Shown: positions 57,425 through 64,000 of the stretch, piece after piece
Layout: the number at the start of each line of letters is the position of its first letter
Numbering within the stretch: the stretch's first letter is position 1
Notes under the pieces: generated by a model
The model's input: the letters and a program-made list of their open reading frames with translations, nothing else
The model's database searches: none
Told to the model about the DNA's origin: nothing
Assembly: GCA_963798795.1 (NCBI GenBank)
Contig: CAWCUZ010000001.1
Location: 1-64,000 of the forward strand
DNA from: CAWCUZ01 sp963798795
GTDB lineage: Bacteria > Acidobacteriota > Vicinamibacteria > Vicinamibacterales > SCN-69-37
Length of the DNA: 64,000 nt
Reading direction: 5' to 3'
Made by a program: the position numbers and the translations under genes

Positions 57425-59271
57425 CGGACGCCATCCTGCTGTCCCCGGACGTGCGTCGCCGCCGGCGCGCCGGCTGGCTGGCGGCGGCCGTCGTGCTGGC
57501 CCTCTACGGCGGGATGGCGCTCGCGATCGACGTGCCACGCTCGTCGGGCGGATTCACGGGCGACGCCGCGACGTACTACATGATGGGGCAGAGCCTTGCG
57601 TTCGATGGCGACCTGGCCTATCGGCGCGCGGATCTCGAGCGCGTGTTCCGGGAGTATCCGTCCGGCCCCTCCGGCGTCTTTCTGCGGCGCGGCGGGCACG
57701 ACACGCCGGCCGCCGACCGCCTGTTCTACGGCAAGGCGTACATCTATCCGGCGCTCGCGGCCCCGTTCGTCCGGGCGTTCGGCACGAACGGCTTTCTCTT
57801 CTTCAACGCGCTGCTGCTCACGGCGGCCTTCGTGGGCGCCTACTTCTTCGTCAGCGCGCGGTCCGGCATTGCGACGGGCCTCGTATTCGGATCGGCGTTC
57901 GTCTTCGCCTCGGTCGTGCCGGCCTACGACGTGTGGATCACGCCCGAGCTGTTCAATTTCACGCTCGGGCTGCTCGCGTACTTCTTCTGGCTGTACCGCG
58001 AGGTGCTCCCCGAGGTGAAGCCGAACGGCTGGCTCGGCGGGCGGCGTGCCGACGTTCTGGCGGGCCTCATGCTGGGCATCGCCACGTTCTCCAAACCGAC
58101 CAGCGTCCTGCTCCTGGCGCCGATGGTCCTGTGGCTGCTCTGGAGGCGCGACTGGCGCCGCGCCGTCTGGATCACGGGCGTGTGCGGCGCGATCGCGGCG
58201 GCGCTGTTCGCGATCAACATCGCCGTGATGGGCGACTGGAACTACCAGGGCGGGGACCGCAGCACGTTCTACGGGCCGTATCCGTTCCAGCAGGCGACCG
58301 TCGGTTTCGAGGTCGGCTCCGAGCGGGCACGCAACGCGCCGCTCGCCAACGTCCTGTTCGACCGGGAAGTGTTCTGGTCGAATCTCGGCCACAACCTCGT
58401 CTACTTCGTCGTCGGCCGCAACTCCGGGCTGGTGCCGTACTTCTTTCCGGGCGTGTTCGCGCTCGTGGCCCTGCTGCTGGCACCGCGGCAGCGCGCCGGG
58501 TGGCACTGGCTGGTCCTCGGCGGCGTGGTCCTCCAGGCGCTGGTCTTCGTCATCACGCAGCCCTACACCTACTTCGGGAGCGGCGGCTCGATCGGCAACC
58601 GCTATTTCATGGGCGCGTACGGGCTGTGCGTGTTCCTGTTGCCGCCGGTGCGCCGCGCGGCGTGGGGGCTGGTCCCCTGGGCCATCGGCTCGCTTTTCGT
58701 CGGCGGCATCGTGCTCATGCCGTTTGCCGCCGCGGCTCATCCCGACGAGCATTCCAAGACGGGGCTCGCGCGGCTGCTGCCGGTCGAGCTGACGAACGTG
58801 AACGATCTGCCGATCGACACCGACCGATCGCGCGTGCTCGTCTGGTATGGTGACAATCCCGGCCTCGGCGACCCGGGCTTTCAGATCTATTACCTGGACG
58901 ACAACGTGTACGGCCGCGAAGCCGACAAGAGCTTCTGGACGCGCGGCGGCTCGCAGGCCGAGGTTCTGCTCAAGACGGACCGGCCGATGCGGCAGCTGCA
59001 GTTGACCCTCTCGGCCGGGCCGGCGCCCGCGAGCGGTACGATTCGACTGGCCGGGCGGTCGTACGGCTACGACCTGGCGGCGGGAGCCAGCCACACCGTC
59101 ACCCTGGCCCTTGGCCAGGGCTTTCCCTACAAGATGGACCGCGAGATCCCCGCCCGCGTGTGGGTGCTGGCGATAACGTGCCGCGGCGGCTTCACGCCGA
59201 TCCTCGTCGACCCGGCGTCGAGCGACACGCGTTATCTTGGCGTGCGCGTCAAGCCGATCATGATCCCGTGA
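57421..59271 (+). CDS. GT-C polytopic membrane protein
   Basis: A 616-residue protein, ATG 57421 overlapping the GT4 stop (ATGA). Helix LAAAVVLALYGGMALAIDV, then the first loop FTGDAATYYMMGQSLAFDGD with a GDA motif, and many helices (FVGAYFFVSARSGIATGLVF, LLAPMVLWLLWRR). The soluble C-terminus (DPGFQIYYLDDNVYGREADK, LQLTLSAGPAPASGTIRLAG) is beta-rich. The intact frame contrasts with its broken relatives. It is a probable sugar transferase acting outside; it overlaps the next GT-C-like gene. Confidence 0.75.
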   Translation: MTDAILLSPDVRRRRRAGWLAAAVVLALYGGMALAIDVPRSSGGFTGDAATYYMMGQSLAFDGDLAYRRADLERVFREYPSGPSGVFLRRGGHDTPAADRLFYGKAYIYPALAAPFVRAFGTNGFLFFNALLLTAAFVGAYFFVSARSGIATGLVFGSAFVFASVVPAYDVWITPELFNFTLGLLAYFFWLYREVLPEVKPNGWLGGRRADVLAGLMLGIATFSKPTSVLLLAPMVLWLLWRRDWRRAVWITGVCGAIAAALFAINIAVMGDWNYQGGDRSTFYGPYPFQQATVGFEVGSERARNAPLANVLFDREVFWSNLGHNLVYFVVGRNSGLVPYFFPGVFALVALLLAPRQRAGWHWLVLGGVVLQALVFVITQPYTYFGSGGSIGNRYFMGAYGLCVFLLPPVRRAAWGLVPWAIGSLFVGGIVLMPFAAAAHPDEHSKTGLARLLPVELTNVNDLPIDTDRSRVLVWYGDNPGLGDPGFQIYYLDDNVYGREADKSFWTRGGSQAEVLLKTDRPMRQLQLTLSAGPAPASGTIRLAGRSYGYDLAAGASHTVTLALGQGFPYKMDREIPARVWVLAITCRGGFTPILVDPASSDTRYLGVRVKPIMIP

Positions 59272-60953
59272 GCCGATCGGCCGGCCTCGTCGCCTTCGTC
59301 GCGGCGCTCGGGCTGGTCGCCGCGCTGACCTGTCCCACCATCGTCCATCCCGGGTCGATGGCACGGATCGACACGAGCGACGGCCAGTTCAGCGTGTGGA
59401 ACGTGGCCTGGGTGGCGCATGCGCTCGTGGACGACCCGGCGCATCTGTTCGACGCCAACATCTTCTATCCGCACACCGGTACGCTGGCCTATTCCGAGGC
59501 GAACCTGGTGGCCGGCGCGTTGGCCGCTCCGGTCTACGCGCTGACGCGCGACCCGGTGGCGGCGTACAACGTCGCGGTGTACGCCGCCCTCGTGCTGGCC
59601 TTCGTCGCGATGTGGGCGCTGGTGCGCCGGCTCACCGGATCGCCGGCGGCGGGGCTCGTCTCGGCGACCCTGTTCGCCTTTGCGCCGTACGTCTCGGCGC
59701 GCACGGCGCACGTGCAGTTGCTGATGGTGTTCGTCTTTCCGCTCGTACTGCTGGCCTTTCACCGCTTCGTCGAGCGGCCGGCCGTGCCGCGCGGGGCGGT
59801 GCTGGGCCTGTCGCTGGCGGTGGCCGCGCTGGCGTGCGGGTACTACGGCATCTTCGCGGGCCTTGCCGTCGGACTGGGGGTGCTCTGGTTTCTGCCGCGG
59901 CGTTCGGATCGGCTGCGCTATGTGGCCGGCGTGCTGGTCGCCATCGCGGTCGCGGCCGCGCTCGTCTGGCCGGTGATGCGGCCCTACCTGGCGCTCCGCC
60001 AGCAGGCGGGGTTCCGGAGCGCGTTGAACCGGGATGAGGCGCAGTCGTACTCGGCGGACTGGCGGGCGTACCTGCGCTCGCCGGCGGTGGCGCACCGCTG
60101 GCTCGCTGACCGGCTCGGCTCATCGGGAGCCAACGAGGTTCTGTTTCCCGGGTTCCTGGCGCTCGGGCTGGCGGCGCTCGGGGTGGTCACGGCGGGCCGG
60201 GGCGCGGCCGGCCATCCTGAAGCCGCCGCTGGCCGTGGTCGTGCGGGGCGCCGCGCGTCCGATCCGCTGCCGGCGCCGCCGCCCGTGGCCTTCTATCTGG
60301 CCCTGGTTCTGCTCGCCGTCTGGGCCTCGTTTGGCCCGGCTGCAGGCTTGTATGCCTGGCTCGCGCGCGCGACGCCGTTCATGTCCTTTCTGCGCGCGCC
60401 GGCCCGATTCGGCGTGCTCGTCGCCTTCGGCGTGGCGGTGCTCGCGGGGTTCGGCGCCGCCGCGCTCGGGCGTGGAGCGCGGTGGGTCCCGGCGGCGCTG
60501 GTCCTCGTGGCCGCCGCCGAGCTCCACGCGGTCTGGCCGCTCGTGCCGGTGCCGCCGCTGGCCGAGCCCTACCGCGTGCTCGCCGGCTTGCCGCGCGGCG
60601 GGCTGCTCGAGCTGCACTTTCCGTACAAGCCGTCCGAATTCTTCCTCCACGCGCGCTACATGTTCTGGTCCATGTGGCACTGGCAGCCGCTCATCAACGG
60701 CTACTCCGACTACATCCCGCCCGACTTCCGCGAGATGGCCGTGCCGATCAACTACTTCCCGGACGAGCGCTCGCTCCAGATCCTGCGCGACCACCGCGCG
60801 CGCTACGTCCTGATTCATCTGGATACCTACGACCCGCCGCAGCGCGCGCTCCTGCTGGCGCGCTTCGCGCCGTATCAGCGCGATCTGAAACTGCTGGCCG
60901 CAACGGAGACGATGCGCTTGTATGAGATTTCGTATCCGGAGGGCTTTGCGTAG
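59268..60953 (+). CDS. Polytopic membrane protein, GT-C-like (YfhO/GT39 related)
   Basis: A 561-residue protein from GTG 59268 (GTGA overlap). First loop MARIDTSDGQFSVWNVAWVA and FDANIFYPHTGTLAYSEANL, helices to about 420, and a C-terminal soluble segment RGGLLELHFPYKPSEFFLHA, NGYSDYIPPDFREMAVPINY. The ARIDTSDGQF start and the YFPDERSLQILRDHRARYV tail resemble membrane glycosyltransferases of the YfhO kind. Acceptor unknown. The gene ends within the first unit of the tandem hairpin array. Confidence 0.72.
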   Translation: MSRSAGLVAFVAALGLVAALTCPTIVHPGSMARIDTSDGQFSVWNVAWVAHALVDDPAHLFDANIFYPHTGTLAYSEANLVAGALAAPVYALTRDPVAAYNVAVYAALVLAFVAMWALVRRLTGSPAAGLVSATLFAFAPYVSARTAHVQLLMVFVFPLVLLAFHRFVERPAVPRGAVLGLSLAVAALACGYYGIFAGLAVGLGVLWFLPRRSDRLRYVAGVLVAIAVAAALVWPVMRPYLALRQQAGFRSALNRDEAQSYSADWRAYLRSPAVAHRWLADRLGSSGANEVLFPGFLALGLAALGVVTAGRGAAGHPEAAAGRGRAGRRASDPLPAPPPVAFYLALVLLAVWASFGPAAGLYAWLARATPFMSFLRAPARFGVLVAFGVAVLAGFGAAALGRGARWVPAALVLVAAAELHAVWPLVPVPPLAEPYRVLAGLPRGGLLELHFPYKPSEFFLHARYMFWSMWHWQPLINGYSDYIPPDFREMAVPINYFPDERSLQILRDHRARYVLIHLDTYDPPQRALLLARFAPYQRDLKLLAATETMRLYEISYPEGFA

Positions 60954-61088
60954 CCGCAGGGCTTCAGCCCTGCGGGGCGCGCGGCGTGGATCGTAGCCGC
61001 AGGGCTTCAGCCCTGCGGGGCGCGCGGCGTGGATCGTAGCCGCAGGGCTTCAGCCCTGCGGGGCGCGCGGCGGGCTGAAGCCCGCCGC
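60949..61088. repeat. 43-bp tandem repeat with CTTCAG-loop hairpins
   Basis: Units start at 60949, 60992 and 61035; the third changes after about 33 bases. Each has CCGCAGGGC and GCCCTGCGG around TTCA (60954-60975, 60997-61018, 61040-61061). A fourth hairpin, GCGGCGGGC / GCCCGCCGC around TGAA, follows at 61067-61088. The array sits between two convergent genes and could act as a bidirectional terminator. Confidence 0.8.
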
Positions 61089-61105
61089 CTACGTGGGCCC
61101 GCCGC

Positions 61106-62143
61106 CTACGTGTTGATCTTCTCCGCGTACCTGCGCTGCCCGGCGACGAGCACGACCGCCCCGGAGCAGGAGAACAGCATCACCAGCGCCGCGCCGATGA
61201 ACGACAGCGCCAGCGCCGACTCGAGCGGCAGCCCGAGCCGGGTGAAGTAGAACCCGAACGTCGCTTCGCGGACGCCGAAGCCGTTGACCGACACCGGCAG
61301 CATCTGCACGACGAGCGAAATGGGCACCACGATGGCGAGGTGGGCCAGCGGAACGTGCAGATGCAGCGCGTAGGCGATGGCGGCGTAGAAGCCGACGAGG
61401 ATGGCCTGGACGACGATCGCGCCGGCGAACGCGCGGGCGAGCGACCCCGGCGCACCCCGGAATTTCCAGAGCGCCGTCGTGAGCCGCTCGATCGGCGCTT
61501 CGAACCACTCCTGGTGCAGCGCCTTCAGCGGGCGGAGCAGGAACTCGACGCCGTGCGGCATCAGCACGGCCGGGGCGGCCAGCAGAATCGCCGCCGCGAG
61601 CGCAGCCCAGAGCAGGCCCGGTCCGATCGGCCCGATCCGCTCGCTCGCCCGGGCCGCGACCGTCGTGCCGCTCGCCGCGACGAAGACCAGGCCGAGCAGG
61701 CCGATGCCCCGGTCGACCAGCACCACCATCGTGGCAGTGGTCTTCGAGCCCGCGAGCGGCGCGGTGTCCCGAACGCGGATCACGTCGCCGCCGATGTTCG
61801 ACGGCAGAAAGTTGTTGAAGAAGGTCGCCACCAGATAGGACGACAGCAGCGACCCGAACGGGGCGTCGACATGCTGCGCCGCCAGCAGGACCTGCCACCG
61901 CCAGGCGCTGACGACGAGCATCGCCAGGTAGACGAGCAGGGCGACGGCCAGCCATTCGACGGACGCCGTCCGCGCGGTCAGCCACAGCCGGCCGAGGTCG
62001 ACCCGGGCCAGCAGCACGGCCAGCAGGCCGACGCTGACGACGATCTTGACGATCCAGATGAGAAGGCGCCGTCCGGGGTGACGGGCCGGTTCCGGGGCGC
62101 CTTGGTCGGGGAGATCTGCCATCCTGCCTGACGGACGAGGCAA
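61106..62143 (-). CDS. UPF0104/LPG-synthase-like transmembrane protein (flippase-like domain)
   Basis: A 345-residue protein with about eight helices: LIWIVKIVVSVGLLAVLLAR, VVSAWRWQVLLAAQHVD, the family motif FNNFLPSNIGGDVIRVRDTA, VVLVDRGIGLLGLVFVAASG and VSVNGFGVREATFGFYFTRLG. The PSNIGGDVxR and VNGFGVRE motifs match UPF0104/MprF flippase domains, as in the gene at 50296. The start could also be the ATG seven codons further in (62122). Adjacent divergent GT4 and methyltransferase genes suggest joint work on a lipid-linked glycan. Confidence 0.83.
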   Translation of the reverse strand: MPRPSGRMADLPDQGAPEPARHPGRRLLIWIVKIVVSVGLLAVLLARVDLGRLWLTARTASVEWLAVALLVYLAMLVVSAWRWQVLLAAQHVDAPFGSLLSSYLVATFFNNFLPSNIGGDVIRVRDTAPLAGSKTTATMVVLVDRGIGLLGLVFVAASGTTVAARASERIGPIGPGLLWAALAAAILLAAPAVLMPHGVEFLLRPLKALHQEWFEAPIERLTTALWKFRGAPGSLARAFAGAIVVQAILVGFYAAIAYALHLHVPLAHLAIVVPISLVVQMLPVSVNGFGVREATFGFYFTRLGLPLESALALSFIGAALVMLFSCSGAVVLVAGQRRYAEKINT

Positions 62144-62199
62144 CTGCAGCGGCGTAGTGTAGCATTAGGCTTCGTGCCCGCGCGATCGGGCTCCACGAC

Positions 62200-63399
62200 A
62201 TGCACATCCTGATGATCGCGCCCGAGCCGTTCTTCGAGCCTCGGGGCACGCCGTTCTCCGAGTTCCACCGCCTCCGGGCGCTCACGAGCCTCGGGCACAC
62301 CGTGGACCTCGTCACCTATCCTTTCGGCCGCGATGTGGAGATGCCCGGGCTGCGGATCGTCCGCTGCCTGCGGCCGCCCCTCATCCGCCACGTGAAGGTC
62401 GGACCCTCGTGGGCCAAGGTTCCGCTCGACGTGGCGCTGACGCTCACCGCGTTCCGGCTCGCGATGACCACGCGGTACGACGCCGTGCACTCGCACGAAG
62501 AAGGGGGCGCCATCGGGATCCTGCTCGCGGGCCTGCTCGGCCTGCCGCATCTCTACGACATGCACTCCAGCCTGCCGCAGCAGGTCGCGAACTTCGGCTT
62601 CGGGGAAGGCACCTGGCTGGCGCGCGGCCTCGGCGTGCTCGAGCGCGCCATGATTCGCCGGTCGCGTGCCGTCATCGTCATTTGCCCCGAGCTCGAAACG
62701 ACGGTGCGCCGGCTCGACGCGACGGTACCGACAACGTTGATCGAGAACGCGCCCGGATCGGGCGACGCTCCTGTCACGGGCAGCGGCGCCGCGATTCGGC
62801 AATCCCTCGGCCTGGCTGACGACGCGCCGGTGGTCGTGTATACCGGCACGTTCGAGCCATACCAGGGGCTCGACCTGCTCGTCGAGGCGTTCGCCCGTGT
62901 CGCCGCTGCGCGGCCCGATGCCCGCCTCGTCCTCGTCGGTGGCGAGCCGCCGCAGGTCGACGAGATGCGCGCGCGCGTGCGCCGGGCCGGGATCGAAACG
63001 GCCGTGCGGCTCACCGGCCAGCGGCCGGCGGAAGAAGTGCCGGCGTATCTGGACGCCGCCACACTGCTGGCCTCGCCGCGCTCCACCGGCACGAATACGC
63101 CGCTGAAGATCTATCAGTACCTTCGGTCCGGCCGTCCGGTCGTGGCGACGCGCCTGCTCACACACACGCAGGTGCTGTCGGACGAGATCGCGTTCCTGGC
63201 GGACGCCGAGCCCGCTGCCTTTGCCGCCGCGATGCGGGACGCGATCGACCACCCGCAGGCGGCGGCGGAGAAGGGCCGCCGCGCGCGCGAGCTGGCCGAT
63301 ACGAAGTACACCGACTCGGCCTTCATCGAAAAGACCCGGGTCGTCTACGACGCGCTCGTGGAGGCGCCGCGGCCCGAAGTGGCCGGCGGCCTTGCGTGA
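62200..63399 (+). CDS. Glycosyltransferase family 4
   Basis: A 399-residue GT4 enzyme. The start MHILMIAPEPFFEPRGTPFS with EFHRLRALTSLGHTVDLVTY is typical of GT4 enzymes with the acceptor-side PRGTPFSE loop; VHSHEEGGAIGILLAGLLGL follows. The donor half has VVVYTGTFEPYQGLDLLVEA, RLVLVGGEPPQVDEMRARVR and SPRSTGTNTPLKIYQYLRSG, with Thr-Pro-Leu-Lys in place of the usual Glu-Gly-motif. The stop overlaps the next gene by GTGA. Confidence 0.85.
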   Translation: MHILMIAPEPFFEPRGTPFSEFHRLRALTSLGHTVDLVTYPFGRDVEMPGLRIVRCLRPPLIRHVKVGPSWAKVPLDVALTLTAFRLAMTTRYDAVHSHEEGGAIGILLAGLLGLPHLYDMHSSLPQQVANFGFGEGTWLARGLGVLERAMIRRSRAVIVICPELETTVRRLDATVPTTLIENAPGSGDAPVTGSGAAIRQSLGLADDAPVVVYTGTFEPYQGLDLLVEAFARVAAARPDARLVLVGGEPPQVDEMRARVRRAGIETAVRLTGQRPAEEVPAYLDAATLLASPRSTGTNTPLKIYQYLRSGRPVVATRLLTHTQVLSDEIAFLADAEPAAFAAAMRDAIDHPQAAAEKGRRARELADTKYTDSAFIEKTRVVYDALVEAPRPEVAGGLA

Positions 63400-64000
63400 G
63401 CGGACCGGCGGAGTCATCGTCCCGCACCGGCCGCCAGCACTACAGCTATTCGCACTACGCGGACACCGGCGTGGCAGAGCAGTTCGATGCGCTCCGCTTC
63501 GGCGGTCCCATCGGCACGCTCCTGCTCGAGACGCAGGAACGCCTGCTGCTCGATGCGCTCGCGCCGGTGGCGGGGCGCGCCGTGCTCGACGTCGGCACGG
63601 GCACCGGTCGCGCGGCCATCGCGCTGGCGCGCGCGGGCGCGCGCGTGACCGGCGTCGACGCGTCCGAAGCCATGCTGGCCGTGGCGCGCGAACGCGCGGC
63701 TGCGGCCTCGGTGGCGCCGGCGTTTCAGGTCGGCGACGCCCACCATCTCCCGTTCGATGACCGCAGCTTCGACGCCGTCGTCTGCCTGCGCGTCATCATG
63801 CACACGCCCGACTGGGAGCTGTGCGTGCGGGAGCTGTGCCGGGTTGCCCGGCAGCGCGTCGTGCTGGATTTTCCGGCGGCCGCCAGCGCGGCTGCCCTCG
63901 AGAGCGCGCTTCGGCGGGCTGGCCGCGCGATGGGAAGCCGGACGGAGGCGTACCGCGTGTTCCGGCCCGGCCGCATCGCCGGCGCGCTCGGGCGTGAGGG
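63396..64000 (+). CDS. SAM-dependent methyltransferase, 3' end beyond the window
   Basis: From GTG 63396 (GTGA overlap with the GT4 gene) the frame stays open to the window end. It has YSYSHYADTGVAEQFDALRF, the SAM-binding motif I RAVLDVGTGTGRAAIALARA, acidic motif II RVTGVDASEAMLAVARERAA, and FDAVVCLRVIMHTPDW. It may methylate a sugar or lipid made by its neighbours. Confidence 0.8.
   Translation, partial: MSGPAESSSRTGRQHYSYSHYADTGVAEQFDALRFGGPIGTLLLETQERLLLDALAPVAGRAVLDVGTGTGRAAIALARAGARVTGVDASEAMLAVARERAAAASVAPAFQVGDAHHLPFDDRSFDAVVCLRVIMHTPDWELCVRELCRVARQRVVLDFPAAASAAALESALRRAGRAMGSRTEAYRVFRPGRIAGALGRE

Noticed and set aside
57292..59364. A 690-codon minus-strand open frame
   Set aside because: It opposes a clear polytopic membrane protein and shows only low-complexity charged sequence.
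60949..61088. Possible CRISPR array or small RNA cluster
   Set aside because: Units are directly adjacent with no unique spacers; no promoter is evident.

Overview
The window is high-GC, gene-dense bacterial DNA, very probably from an Acidobacteriota genome (Vicinamibacteria-like) and probably a metagenome or long-read assembly. The signs are a VWFA-related acidobacterial-type protein, a MacB/FtsX permease of the ADOP type beside a PadR repressor, a Ser/Thr kinase carrying a PD40/TolB-like propeller, a TonB receptor with an STN domain, and secreted Fn3 lipoproteins. Lineage is inferred from gene content only. I saw no rRNA, tRNA, CRISPR array, transposase or phage gene.

Layout. 1-0.4 kb: a scrambled SpoIIE-type phosphatase remnant with an inverted internal copy. 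0.4-4.1 kb (minus): GT4 glycosyltransferase, DUF2334 deacetylase, VWFA protein and two envelope proteins as one operon. 4.2-8.2 kb (plus): ECF sigma, FecR-like anti-sigma and TonB receptor, a Fec-like surface-signalling unit. 8.2-14.5 kb (minus): PadR, Ser/Thr kinase-PD40, ADOP permease, PadR. 14.6-21.5 kb: SnoaL protein, LspA-like peptidase, SpoU methyltransferase, small proteins, a winged-helix/pseudo-hydrolase fusion, a BBE-type FAD oxidase, a methyltransferase and a PepSY protein. 21.6-23.6 kb (minus): thiolase and 3-hydroxybutyryl-CoA dehydrogenase, both frameshifted. 23.7-24.7 kb: DciA-like and Maf. 24.7-31.9 kb (plus): a cytochrome c maturation operon with a Cys-type CcmE and a CcmF-CcmH fusion. 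32.0-35.9 kb: phosphoesterase, AroK and AroA (minus), then an RsbW-like kinase and inositol monophosphatase (plus). 36.1-64 kb: an envelope/glycoconjugate region with five polytopic GT-C or mannosyltransferase-like proteins, three GT2-type enzymes, GT4 enzymes, two UPF0104 flippase-like proteins, a nucleotidyltransferase, a YvcK-like/GT2 fusion, an SGNH hydrolase, a radical SAM protein, two Fn3 lipoproteins, two beta-barrels and a methyltransferase that runs off the end.

The glycosyl region looks like parallel routes that build lipid-linked sugars (GT2, nucleotidyltransferase), move them across the membrane (flippase-like proteins) and transfer them outside (GT-C proteins). The best candidate for undescribed biochemistry is the YvcK-like/GT2 fusion that overlaps a nucleotidyltransferase by one base and is followed by another GT2.

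Many conserved genes are broken by single-base shifts, densely in 21.6-23.6 and 30.0-35.9 kb and sparsely elsewhere. Several are repaired by removing one base, so I read them as sequence errors, not pseudogenes, and annotate whole genes across them. A second recurring signal is a family of intergenic hairpins with a CTTCAG core, some tandemly amplified. No gene-free stretch exceeds 300 bases apart from the degraded left edge.
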